DNA from: an uncultured Lachnospiraceae bacterium | Lineage (GTDB): Bacteria; Bacillota; Clostridia; Lachnospirales; Lachnospiraceae | Direction of reading: 5' to 3' | Assembly: GCA_902803745.1 (NCBI GenBank) | Contig: CADCRB010000042.1 | Span: 1-23,310 of the forward strand | DNA length: 23,310 nt | Shown: positions 1-7,265 of the stretch, piece by piece | Layout of the letters: each line of letters opens with the position of its first letter | How positions within the stretch are numbered: position 1 is the first letter of the stretch | The notes under the pieces: model-generated | Told to the model about the DNA's origin: nothing | Databases searched by the model: none | Seen by the model: only the letters and a program-made list of their open reading frames with translations | Program-made: the position numbers and the translations under genes

Positions 1-768
1 TATCCGCTCCACCTCAAAATATTCACACCTGCAAAGAAGCTCTCTGGCGCATCCATAATAGTATCTTACCATCCTCTGAGGCTGGCGTATCAGCCTTACC
101 GGACTCATATCAAGCACATCAGCCGCCCTTTCAATATGAAGCGGTCGTTTGCAGCCGTTCTTGTCCACACGGTTGTAATCATATAGCCTGTATGTCACAT
201 TAGAACTTTCCTGTACCTCCACTAATACTATGCCTTTACCAATGGCATGCACAGTACCAGGGTATACGAAAAAGACATCTCCTTTATGCACCGGAATATG
301 ATGCAGCATTTTTTCAAGCTTACCGTCGTCTATAGCATCTATGAGCTTTTCTCTGTTCATAGGATGCTCAAAACCATAGACCAGCTCAGCCCCCTCTTCA
401 GCATCGAGGACATACCAGAATTCCGTCTTTCCATTATCACCTTCATGCTCTCTGGCATACTTATCATCCGGGTGAACCTGAATGGAAAGATCCTTCGCCG
501 CATCGATAAACTTGATCAATATAGGCATATTATCGCTTTTGGTCCCCAGATACTCTGGACTGCGCTCTAAAACCTCCTTTAGCGTCTGTCCGTCATATTC
601 ACCGCCGTCAATCAGACTCATTCCGTCAGGATGTACGGAACACTCCCATGATTCAGCCAAAGGCGATATATCAAGATGCTTATTATATTCTTTTTTTAGC
701 CGTTCTCCCCCCCATATATATCCCTTTCCTGCCGGAAAGAGACGCAGAGGCTTAAGTCTTTCACTCAT
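1..768 (-). CDS. manA: mannose-6-phosphate isomerase, class I (3' end cut by window)
   Basis: Zinc enzyme that interconverts fructose-6-phosphate and mannose-6-phosphate in the cytoplasm, feeding GDP-mannose synthesis. The 256 codons present read without a stop to position 1, so the protein continues outside; Firmicute members are usually about 310-325 residues, so roughly 60 are missing. Visible cupin-type metal ligands are the QVHPDD motif (residues 97-102), Glu116 in KTEFWY and His174 in GTVHAIG; the conserved QESSNVTYRLYDYNR stretch follows at 186-200. The ATG shares its bases with the manC stop in an ATGA overlap, so translation is probably coupled and the two sugar steps are made together. 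The 5' end contains an A7 run and, about 12 bases further upstream in the gene, a G7 run (707-713), possible slippage or sequencing-error sites. Family assignment is firm. Confidence 0.93.
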   Translation of the reverse strand, partial: MSERLKPLRLFPAGKGYIWGGERLKKEYNKHLDISPLAESWECSVHPDGMSLIDGGEYDGQTLKEVLERSPEYLGTKSDNMPILIKFIDAAKDLSIQVHPDDKYAREHEGDNGKTEFWYVLDAEEGAELVYGFEHPMNREKLIDAIDDGKLEKMLHHIPVHKGDVFFVYPGTVHAIGKGIVLVEVQESSNVTYRLYDYNRVDKNGCKRPLHIERAADVLDMSPVRLIRQPQRMVRYYYGCARELLCRCEYFEVERI

Positions 769-2081
769 ATTGATAACTCATACTTCTGTTTATCCGACAC
801 CGAAATATTTTCCCCCAGCTGAGCCTCCAGCACGGTAAGTTCTGTCTCAGCGATGATCGTATGCTTGCACCCCGCTGCCATTGTCACAACATCACCCGGT
901 TTTACAACCTGCTCCATTCCGTCAATTATGGTCTTCCCTCTTCCGGACAGAATGGTCCATACCTCATCCCGGTATTCGTGCGAATGATAAGACATCTGAT
1001 TTCCCGGATTCAGGATCACCTTTACATTAAGGTACCCTTCCCCCGCATCGATCACGGAATAGGATCCCCATGATTTTTCGGCAAACCTTACATCTGTTGA
1101 TATTTTCTCCACATAAGGCTTCATATAACTCGACTGCTCCTTGTCGGCTATGAGTATGCCGTCTCCCGAAGCTGCGATCACAAGATTCTTAGCCCCCATT
1201 ACCAGAATAGGTATATCGAGCTCATTTACCACATTGGTTCCTGTCGTTGTATCATCAGTAAGGACCTTGCCCTTGATGTCATCAGCCATAACTTCAGCCA
1301 TCATATTCCACGTTCCGACATCCTTCCATTCACCTGAGTAGCGCAGAACCTGAATAGATTCTTCTTTTTCCACCACGGCATAGTCAAACGAGATCTTGTT
1401 GCAATCAGTGTAATGGTTGTACAGATCCCTGTAGTCAGTAAAATCCAGCAGGGAATGGGCTTTGTCCAGTATGTATGAAAGCTTGAAGGCAAAAACTCCG
1501 CCGTTCCACAGCGCTCCGTCTTCAATATATTTCTTTGCCGTGTCCTCGTCCGGCTTTTCCCTGAATTCCGAAACATCTGACAACTCATCCTTTCCCTTAG
1601 GGATGATATATCCATACTTTTCAGATGGATAAGTTGGCTCTATCCCCATAAGAGTGATGTTCTTCATACCGCTTCCGGCAATATTACCCATCTTTGCAAC
1701 AGCTTCATAATATGAATTATCAACGTACGGATCCACAGGACAAACCACGACGGACTCCTCAGGATCAACCTGCAATTCGTCATGCAGATATGACGCTGCA
1801 AGCGCTATAGCGGGAAAAGTATCCCTTCGAGTAGGCTCTACGCAGACCGAAACCTGTTCCCCCAGCTGGTTGTGAATGGCAGAAACCTGTGTCTTGCTAG
1901 TCGCAATGGTTATCTTCGCCTTATCATCTACAGATTTGATCTGGCGGTATACCCTCTGAACCATAGATTCATACTCACCGTTTTCGTTCTTAAACAGCTT
2001 GATAAACTGCTTTGACCTTATGTCATTTGACAATGGCCACATTCTTTTGCCTGAACCTCCTGACAGCAATACTATATTCAT
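765..2081 (-). CDS. manC: mannose-1-phosphate guanylyltransferase (GDP-mannose pyrophosphorylase)
   Basis: Makes GDP-mannose from mannose-1-phosphate and GTP, the activated mannose for surface glycans. The 438-residue protein has the nucleotidyltransferase signature SGGSGKRMWP (7-16), the FREKP motif (173-177), WNGG (192-195) and WKDVGTW (252-258). A C-terminal cupin domain with HSHEYRDEVW (366-375) gives the two-domain ManC/ManA-II layout; the cupin half may carry an isomerase activity, but a separate class I isomerase gene follows directly. Start choice is supported by an AGAGGAGG ribosome site 11 bases upstream. It lies 42 bp downstream of the phosphatase gene and overlaps manA by 4 bp. 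No phosphomannomutase is visible in the window, so mannose-1-phosphate must come from elsewhere. Confidence 0.93.
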   Translation of the reverse strand: MNIVLLSGGSGKRMWPLSNDIRSKQFIKLFKNENGEYESMVQRVYRQIKSVDDKAKITIATSKTQVSAIHNQLGEQVSVCVEPTRRDTFPAIALAASYLHDELQVDPEESVVVCPVDPYVDNSYYEAVAKMGNIAGSGMKNITLMGIEPTYPSEKYGYIIPKGKDELSDVSEFREKPDEDTAKKYIEDGALWNGGVFAFKLSYILDKAHSLLDFTDYRDLYNHYTDCNKISFDYAVVEKEESIQVLRYSGEWKDVGTWNMMAEVMADDIKGKVLTDDTTTGTNVVNELDIPILVMGAKNLVIAASGDGILIADKEQSSYMKPYVEKISTDVRFAEKSWGSYSVIDAGEGYLNVKVILNPGNQMSYHSHEYRDEVWTILSGRGKTIIDGMEQVVKPGDVVTMAAGCKHTIIAETELTVLEAQLGENISVSDKQKYELSI

Positions 2082-2123
2082 ATTCTTATTATCCTCCTCT
2101 GTATTCGTCTGGCCTTTTGAATA

Positions 2124-2870
2124 CTACCTTACATAAAAACATTTCTCATCTTCAAGTCTGATAGCTGCAAGCCTCGCATTTTCATATTCGGCTTCAAATT
2201 CAGGGTATTCAAATACCTTTGCTCCACAGTCAATTGCTATTATCTTCTTTCCAAAAAAGACCTCATTTGCTTTATTATCCTTCCTTCCGTTTCTTTTGCA
2301 ATGAAAGTATGATGTAGGCGTGTGTCCTATGATGAGTCCCTCATATTTCTTTTTTCCATGATAGTTAATAAACGGATCCTCATCATATTGAACCCTGTGC
2401 CATACAGCCTCGTTTTTTGTATATATCCTCCCCAGATTCCCTCTGTTTCCAAAATATGGATAAGCATGCGCCGCCATATATAGTCTGTTCTCAACACATA
2501 TATCCACTGAAAATGCCAGGGACAGCAGCCACTGGTATATTGCCTTTTTATTAGTATCTGCCAGCCTTTCATAGTCGATCCACGTCTTATATCCCTTATT
2601 GGCCTCATACCAGATCAAATCCGGATAATCAGACTCTATAGCGTGAAGGAACATAATATCATGGTTTCCGGCAAGGCAATGAACGCGAGGGCTCTCATCA
2701 AGATCCATGATATATCCTATTGTCTCGATGGATCTTGTTCCCCAGTCTGCATAATCCCCCAAAAGGTAAAGCTCATCCTCCCCAGATGAGACGTCGAATC
2801 CAATACTTGAAAGCAACAACAGGAATTGTTCCAGCGCTCCATGGATATCGCTTATCACATATGTACTCAT
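2124..2870 (-). CDS. PPP-type metallophosphoesterase (serine/threonine phosphatase or ApaH-like)
   Basis: A 248-residue calcineurin-like phosphoesterase. Metal-site motifs are in order: SDIHG (7-11), GDYADWG (38-44), GNHD (68-71), a His in AAHAY (135), GHTP (182-185) and a closing AIDCGA (212-217). This is the PPP layout shared by bacterial protein phosphatases and diadenosine tetraphosphatases; the substrate cannot be told from sequence. The usual GDxxDRG motif has Trp43 where the phosphate-binding Arg is expected, which may change specificity or lower activity. I chose ATG 2870 because it overlaps the nth stop as ATGA and has a GGAG site (2878-2881) seven bases upstream. An in-frame TTG at 2894 would lie deep inside nth. 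It is followed by manC after 42 bp, so it is part of the nth-manC-manA operon; there is no obvious functional link. Confidence 0.85.
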   Translation of the reverse strand: MSTYVISDIHGALEQFLLLLSSIGFDVSSGEDELYLLGDYADWGTRSIETIGYIMDLDESPRVHCLAGNHDIMFLHAIESDYPDLIWYEANKGYKTWIDYERLADTNKKAIYQWLLSLAFSVDICVENRLYMAAHAYPYFGNRGNLGRIYTKNEAVWHRVQYDEDPFINYHGKKKYEGLIIGHTPTSYFHCKRNGRKDNKANEVFFGKKIIAIDCGAKVFEYPEFEAEYENARLAAIRLEDEKCFYVR

Positions 2871-3499
2871 TTCTTTACTCCAAGCCTGGGACAAATATCA
2901 CACATAAAACACTTCTCGCATTCGGCCTTTCTGGAGTGACATATACTTCGCCCAAGCTCGATCAGGTCCTGATTAACTAGGCACCATCGCTTCTTGGGTA
3001 TCTTCTTCATAAGGTCATACTCTATTCTTTCCGGATCCTTTTCCTTCGTCCATCCAAGCCTTCCGGAGACTCTTTTTACATGTGTGTCCACTACTATAGA
3101 AGGTATATTGAAAATATGTGTTCTGATAACATTTGCAGTCTTTCGTCCTACTCCTGGGAGAGCCGTCAGTTTTTCTATCTCATACGGGAGATTCCCGTCA
3201 TACTCCGACAGAAGAATACGGGCAGTATCTATAATATGTCTGGCTTTGGTCTTAAAGAAACCGCAAGGATGTATATCTTGCTCCAGGACTGCAAGGTCCG
3301 CTTCTGAAAACGAAACGAGCGAGGGATATTTGATAAACAGCCGCTCAGTTACTTCGTTGACTCTTTTATCCGTACACTGAGCTGATAATATGGTAGCTAT
3401 AAGCAATTCATATGGCTTTGTATACTTTAGAAAGATCCGGATTTCTTTTCCGTATTCTCGGTCCAGACGTTCAAATTGCTGTTCTATTTTTATGTTCAT
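2867..3499 (-). CDS. nth: endonuclease III (DNA glycosylase/AP lyase)
   Basis: Base-excision repair enzyme that removes oxidised pyrimidines and cleaves at abasic sites. The 210-residue protein keeps the helix-hairpin-helix LPGVGRKTANV with catalytic Lys120, the VDTHV aspartate (Asp138), and a full iron-sulfur loop Cys187-X6-Cys194-X2-Cys197-X5-Cys203; these positions coincide with the E. coli numbering, which supports the start. ATG 3499 is the only reasonable start because an in-frame TGA lies 15 bases upstream. There is no Shine-Dalgarno sequence in front of it, and an extended -10 element ends six bases upstream, so the mRNA may be leaderless. It is the first gene of a run continuing into the phosphatase, manC and manA, and diverges from the membrane-protein gene at 3534. 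Confidence 0.95.
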   Translation of the reverse strand: MNIKIEQQFERLDREYGKEIRIFLKYTKPYELLIATILSAQCTDKRVNEVTERLFIKYPSLVSFSEADLAVLEQDIHPCGFFKTKARHIIDTARILLSEYDGNLPYEIEKLTALPGVGRKTANVIRTHIFNIPSIVVDTHVKRVSGRLGWTKEKDPERIEYDLMKKIPKKRWCLVNQDLIELGRSICHSRKAECEKCFMCDICPRLGVKK

Positions 3500-3507
3500 G
3501 GTATAAT
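3499..3507 (+). promoter_or_regulatory. extended -10 element for the gene at 3534
   Basis: TG-G-TATAAT gives a perfect -10 hexamer (3502-3507) with the TGN extension. No convincing -35 is present at 16-18 bp, which is usual for extended -10 promoters. The predicted start of transcription near 3514 would give a leader of about 20 nt. The element overlaps the first base of the nth start codon and the opposing -10 on the other strand. Confidence 0.5.
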
Positions 3508-3514
3508 CATATCA
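3506..3514 (-). promoter_or_regulatory. extended -10 element for nth
   Basis: On the minus strand TG-A-TATGAT lies with its hexamer at 3511-3506, six bases before the nth ATG. Initiation six or seven bases downstream would fall at or next to the A of that ATG, giving a leaderless transcript. An alternative minus-strand TATAAT at 3543-3538 would give a leader of about 30 nt, but still without a ribosome site. Neither has a good -35. Confidence 0.4.
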
Positions 3515-3533
3515 CAAAAACTCAGAATTTCCG

Positions 3534-5105
3534 ATGGATTATAATAGTATGGTGACAATCGGTCATACAAAAAAATACGTACTACCTTTATCCGTTGCTG
3601 TTATCTGGACAGCAGCATCTCTTTTTTATGATCAGACGACATTCAATGTTTCGCCGATTTCCATGGCTCATAATTATATTCCCTGCAAAATACTTATGTG
3701 CCTTGTCGTATATCTTGCTTCCTCTTTTTTGATTAAAGCGTTGTCAGACAGATCTTCTTTTGAATGGACGGTATTAAAGTACTCCTTTCTGTATTTTATC
3801 CCTATAGTCTTTGTGCTTTTCTACAAGATCCCGGAAGGTTTCCTTTCTAATGATGAGGCTCTCATCTTTTCCGAAGCCTCAAATCTGGCTGATTATACCT
3901 GGTTTTATTACATAACCACATGGTACTATATTATATCAATGATGCTCATCCCCTCTTGGTTTGGTCCTATCGTGATCAAAGTGATAATACAGTGCTTTTC
4001 TGCAGGTTACTGCGTTGCCAGACTTTTGCGATATATGGAGGGCTCCAGGCGGGGATATTTTTTATATACAGCCTTTTTCCTTCCTCCTATTCTCGCCTAT
4101 ACTACCTCCGCGCACCGTATACCAATCTATATATTCCTTTATATAGTATTCATGTTCTCGATATATATGGATTGTATTGAAAAAGTTCCGTTCAGTTTTA
4201 GGCATCTGCTCCCGCTGCTTGTATTAATGGCAATACTGACACAGTGGCGTACAGAGGGTATATATCTTGCTTTTTTGGGTCCGCTTCTTATCCTGATCTG
4301 CTATCCATCGATATTTTCTCCCAAAAGAGCAGCAGGCAAAAATGTCATCAAACTAATATGCTTATCCTTTCTTATACAGTACATAATAGCTATCCCTCAA
4401 TACGGTATAATACCTTCAAGGCTTTCGGATAAGGCAGTAAATCGTATGCTTCCGTTTTATGCATACACCGTGACAAACATGTATCGAAATGGGCTTGACC
4501 TTACAAGGACAGATAATGCCGACTCCTGGAAGAAAGTGGATCAATACCTGGATGTTGAGAAGATCTCTGCCATAAACACCTATCTTGGTGATATAAACTA
4601 TGAGGATGCCCTTATCCTTTACTATGAGGGCTATGATGGAAGACGCGGAGATGCAGATGATGAAGATTATCTGAACTTCGTCGAAGGGGTAAAGGAGCTT
4701 ATGAAAAACAATCCGGGCGTCCTTATTCGAACAAAATGGGGATCCTTTGATTATGCTGCCACTGTGTATACTCCTGTCACAGGTCAGGGTATAGTATCTT
4801 TTATCGTAAGCATGGTAAAAACTCTCGCATACAATCTGTATATTCCCATGATCCTGCTTATCTTAATTTTTATCTGGAGCCTACGCAAAATAAAAGAGAG
4901 AGCCTTCTTTACCTTGCTCTCTCTTTGTCTTTTTGCTCATTTTGCGATAGTATTCATTTTGGCTCCGGCATCATATTTCAAGTATTACTTCCCGATATAC
5001 TTCACTACATATTTTTTTGCTGTCCTTATTATTGTGAATCATTCTAAAATCATTGATTCTGACGGGAGTACTCTGCATCAAAACGTTCTCCAAAAAGACG
5101 GTTGA
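3534..5105 (+). CDS. polytopic membrane protein, possible GT-C-type glycosyltransferase
   Basis: I do not recognise this 523-residue protein with certainty. It has many hydrophobic segments: about residues 15-33, 52-70, 82-98, several between 130 and 290, and two or three from 425 to the end, with a polar loop near 300-420. An acidic NDE motif (106-108) follows the first hydrophobic cluster and an RTEG motif sits at 239-242. Acidic loop residues of this kind occur in GT-C enzymes that use polyprenyl-phosphate sugars, so a role in surface glycan transfer is possible but is inference only. It is the only complete large gene on the plus strand here, diverges from nth, and its last 56 bp overlap the 3' end of leuA tail to tail. 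No clear Shine-Dalgarno precedes ATG 3534; Met6 is an alternative start with none either. Confidence 0.8.
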   Translation: MDYNSMVTIGHTKKYVLPLSVAVIWTAASLFYDQTTFNVSPISMAHNYIPCKILMCLVVYLASSFLIKALSDRSSFEWTVLKYSFLYFIPIVFVLFYKIPEGFLSNDEALIFSEASNLADYTWFYYITTWYYIISMMLIPSWFGPIVIKVIIQCFSAGYCVARLLRYMEGSRRGYFLYTAFFLPPILAYTTSAHRIPIYIFLYIVFMFSIYMDCIEKVPFSFRHLLPLLVLMAILTQWRTEGIYLAFLGPLLILICYPSIFSPKRAAGKNVIKLICLSFLIQYIIAIPQYGIIPSRLSDKAVNRMLPFYAYTVTNMYRNGLDLTRTDNADSWKKVDQYLDVEKISAINTYLGDINYEDALILYYEGYDGRRGDADDEDYLNFVEGVKELMKNNPGVLIRTKWGSFDYAATVYTPVTGQGIVSFIVSMVKTLAYNLYIPMILLILIFIWSLRKIKERAFFTLLSLCLFAHFAIVFILAPASYFKYYFPIYFTTYFFAVLIIVNHSKIIDSDGSTLHQNVLQKDG

Positions 5106-6756
5106 CAGCCGAAAATATGGCTCGAACAGATGCTCTTGTGATATTGGAGGATACCCCCACTCCATACGTTATCTTGTTATCGTCCACTGAAAGCATGTGG
5201 ATATATGCAGCAGCCTGTGCATTAGAGCCTCCTGTAAGGGCGTGTTCCTCATAGTCAACGATCTTTATGCTTATTCCAAGCTCAGAGGATAATCCTCTCT
5301 TTACCGCATCAATCGGTCCGTTTCCCGTAGAAGAGAACTCTTTAGCCAGACCATGATCTGTATATTGTACTGTAACCTCTGTATCGTGATCCGTATCGAC
5401 CTCATCAGAAAGATCTACAACCTGAAGCTTACGGAAATGGATAGGCTCTTTTTTCTCAAGGTATGCAGTCCTAAAGGCTTCCATAACTTCTTTAGGCACG
5501 ACCTCCCCCTGCTTTTCCGATATGTCTTGGATCACGTTTGCAAATTCCTTATGCATCCCTTTAGGCAGCTTGAATCCAAAATAGGAATCCATTATGAAGG
5601 CAACTCCACCCTTGCCTGACTGGGAATTTATACGGACTATCGGCTCGTATTCCCTGCCAATATCTGCAGGATCTATAGGCAGGTACGGGACCTCCCATGT
5701 ATCGGGGTGTCTCTCCATCATTGCCTTTATACCTTTTGAGATGGCATCCTGATGTGATCCCGAAAATGCGGTGAACACCAGCTTTCCTGCATAAGGATGC
5801 CGAGGATCTATCTTCATTTTTGTACATTTTTCGTACATGTCTATGATCCCGTTTATGTCTTCAAGATTTAATTCCGGATTTATCCCCTGAGAAAACATAT
5901 TATATGCAATAGTCAGCAGGTCAACATTTCCGGTTCTTTCTCCATTACCAAAAAGAGTTCCTTCCACTCGCTCCGCACCAGCCATCATCGCAAGCTCTGT
6001 AGCAGCAACTCCAGTGCCCCTATCGTTGTGAGGGTGAATGGACAGGATCACGGAATCTCTTCGCTCAAGATTTTCGTTTTCCCACTCTATTATATCCGCA
6101 TAAACATTTGGCGTTGTCATTTCGACAGTCGCAGGCAGATTTATGATGACTTTGTTTTCAGGTGTAGCGTTCCATTCGGCTGTCACCGCATTGCAGACGT
6201 CGCAAGCATACTCCGGCTCAGTTCCGGTAAAACTCTCCGGGGAATATTCGAGAATGATCTCTCCTGGAAATCTTGCTGCCCTCTCTTTGACCATACGCGT
6301 CCCATCCACAGCCAGTTGTTTTATTTCCTCTTTACTCATATTAAACACTACATCTCTCTGCAGAGTGGACGTAGAGTTATATATATGTACAATGGCTCTG
6401 TGTATACCTTTTATGGATTCAAATGTCCGATCGATGAGGTTTTCCCGGCACTGCGTCAGAACCTGTACTGTAACATCTTTCGGGATCAGATTCTTATCTA
6501 CTAATTCCCGCAAAAAATCAAATTCAATCTGGCTTGCAGCGGGAAAGCCTATCTCGATCTCCTTAAATCCCAGTTCTACAAGTTTATTGAACATCTCTAT
6601 CTTTTCAGAAACAACCATCGGCTCAACCAGTGCCTGATTTCCGTCCCTAAGATCTACGGACACCCAGGTCGGAGCCTTCTCAATCTGCCGGTCCGGCCAT
6701 TTTCTCTCAGGATAATCAATTATAGGATTTCTTTTATATCTTTTGTAGTTCAACAT
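5050..6756 (-). CDS. leuA: 2-isopropylmalate synthase, long LeuA2 form
   Basis: First committed step of leucine synthesis: condenses 2-oxoisovalerate with acetyl-CoA. The 568-residue length and the opening (MLNYKRYKRNP) fit the long LeuA2 subfamily. The catalytic barrel shows LRDGNQ (36-41), HPHNDRGT (241-248) for divalent metal binding and LFGNGERTGNVDL (268-280). The C-terminal 120 or so residues form the allosteric leucine-binding domain with the GNGPIDA motif. Start is set by a GAGGAGGAAACAG ribosome site. The gene stands alone between the HPr terminator and the convergent membrane-protein gene, with no other leucine genes near. Its stop lies 56 bp inside that gene and I see no intrinsic terminator on either strand. 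Confidence 0.96.
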   Translation of the reverse strand: MLNYKRYKRNPIIDYPERKWPDRQIEKAPTWVSVDLRDGNQALVEPMVVSEKIEMFNKLVELGFKEIEIGFPAASQIEFDFLRELVDKNLIPKDVTVQVLTQCRENLIDRTFESIKGIHRAIVHIYNSTSTLQRDVVFNMSKEEIKQLAVDGTRMVKERAARFPGEIILEYSPESFTGTEPEYACDVCNAVTAEWNATPENKVIINLPATVEMTTPNVYADIIEWENENLERRDSVILSIHPHNDRGTGVAATELAMMAGAERVEGTLFGNGERTGNVDLLTIAYNMFSQGINPELNLEDINGIIDMYEKCTKMKIDPRHPYAGKLVFTAFSGSHQDAISKGIKAMMERHPDTWEVPYLPIDPADIGREYEPIVRINSQSGKGGVAFIMDSYFGFKLPKGMHKEFANVIQDISEKQGEVVPKEVMEAFRTAYLEKKEPIHFRKLQVVDLSDEVDTDHDTEVTVQYTDHGLAKEFSSTGNGPIDAVKRGLSSELGISIKIVDYEEHALTGGSNAQAAAYIHMLSVDDNKITYGVGVSSNITRASVRAIFSAVNRLFGERFDAEYSRQNQ

Positions 6757-6781
6757 CTGTTTCCTCCTCTGTATAGTCCTG

Positions 6782-6807
6782 ATTTCATCTGAAATTCTGT
6801 CATTATA
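6782..6807 (-). promoter_or_regulatory. candidate leuA promoter and small operator-like palindrome
   Basis: On the minus strand a TATAAT (6807-6802) lies 45 bp upstream of leuA. The hexamers 16-18 bp further upstream are not good -35 matches. Just downstream is the inverted repeat ATTTCA-TC-TGAAAT (6782-6795), placed where a repressor could block initiation. It fits the CodY consensus poorly, with about half of the positions matching. The space between the HPr terminator and leuA is too short for a T-box leader and none of its motifs are seen. Confidence 0.35.
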
Positions 6808-6848
6808 TATTGATGAATGGATAGCTTATCCTCTGAAACGCATACCGT

Positions 6849-6887
6849 AAAAAAATAGAAGTCTCTCTGATCATACTTCAGAGAGAC
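6849..6887 (-). terminator. intrinsic terminator after ptsH
   Basis: A perfect 10-bp stem GTCTCTCTGA / TCAGAGAGAC (6861-6870 and 6878-6887) with a 7-nt loop. On the minus strand it is followed by TTCTATTTTTTT. It lies 25 bp after the ptsH stop and should close the mbl-to-ptsH transcription unit. There is no T run in the plus direction, so it acts on one strand only. Confidence 0.9.
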
Positions 6888-6912
6888 CCCTCATAAGCCA
6901 TCCTATTTCGGT

Positions 6913-7176
6913 CTACTCCCCTAATCCTGAATCTATTGCTCCAATAAGTGCTCCCAATGCGGCATCCTCATCTTCTCCTTCGCAGAAAAGCTCAATCTCA
7001 TCACCGCATTTTACACAGGCACCAAGCACAGACAAAACGCTCTTTGCATTTGCCGTATTATCCCTGAACTTAAACGTGATCAGGGACTTATACTGCATAG
7101 CTTCCTTGCACAGTATTCCGGCCGGACGAAGATGTAATCCGGTAGGGTTTTTAATTGTTATTTTTTGTGAAACCAT
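6913..7176 (-). CDS. ptsH: HPr-family phosphocarrier protein
   Basis: An 87-residue HPr, the small cytoplasmic phosphate carrier of the sugar phosphotransferase system. His15 in PTGLHLRPAG is the site phosphorylated by enzyme I, with Arg17 conserved. Ser46 in NAKSVLSVLG is in place for HPr kinase, so the protein should serve both sugar uptake and carbon catabolite control. No enzyme I gene is next to it; stand-alone HPr genes occur in clostridia. The ribosome site GGAG is eight bases upstream. It has its own promoter after cdaR and a terminator behind it, so it can be expressed separately from the upstream operon as well as by read-through. In many Firmicutes the gene after cdaR is glmM rather than an HPr gene. 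Confidence 0.94.
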   Translation of the reverse strand: MVSQKITIKNPTGLHLRPAGILCKEAMQYKSLITFKFRDNTANAKSVLSVLGACVKCGDEIELFCEGEDEDAALGALIGAIDSGLGE

Positions 7177-7206
7177 GTCTCTTGCTCCGAAAAATCCTCT
7201 GAAGAT

Positions 7207-7235
7207 AATATATCAAATATAAACCGATTATTCAA
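7207..7235 (-). promoter_or_regulatory. sigma-A type promoter of ptsH
   Basis: Minus-strand TTGAAT (7235-7230), a 17-bp spacer, then TATATT (7212-7207). The predicted transcript starts near 7200, about 24 nt before the ptsH start codon, and includes the GGAG ribosome site. It lies in the 89-bp gap between cdaR and ptsH. Confidence 0.75.
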
Positions 7236-7265
7236 CTCCGTTAACACTGCTTCTGGATATAATAT

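Noticed and set aside
1301..1615. Alternative minus-strand frame inside manC
   Set aside because: It overlaps conserved ManC motifs in the correct frame and has no features of its own.
2868..2894. TTG start for the phosphatase at 2894
   Set aside because: ATG 2870 has a GGAG site at good distance and an ATGA overlap with nth; the first motif (SDIHG) begins directly after it.
6028..6637. Two plus-strand open frames of about 160 codons inside leuA
   Set aside because: They are antisense shadows of a clearly conserved LeuA reading frame and show no family motif or ribosome site.
6830..6850. cre-like sequence TGAAACGCATACCG near leuA
   Set aside because: The central CG is out of register with the catabolite-responsive consensus and the half sites do not match.
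6757..6912. T-box or attenuator controlling leuA
   Set aside because: The hairpin at 6861-6887 directly follows ptsH and its T run is over 90 bp from leuA; no specifier loop or T-box sequence is present in the short remaining leader.
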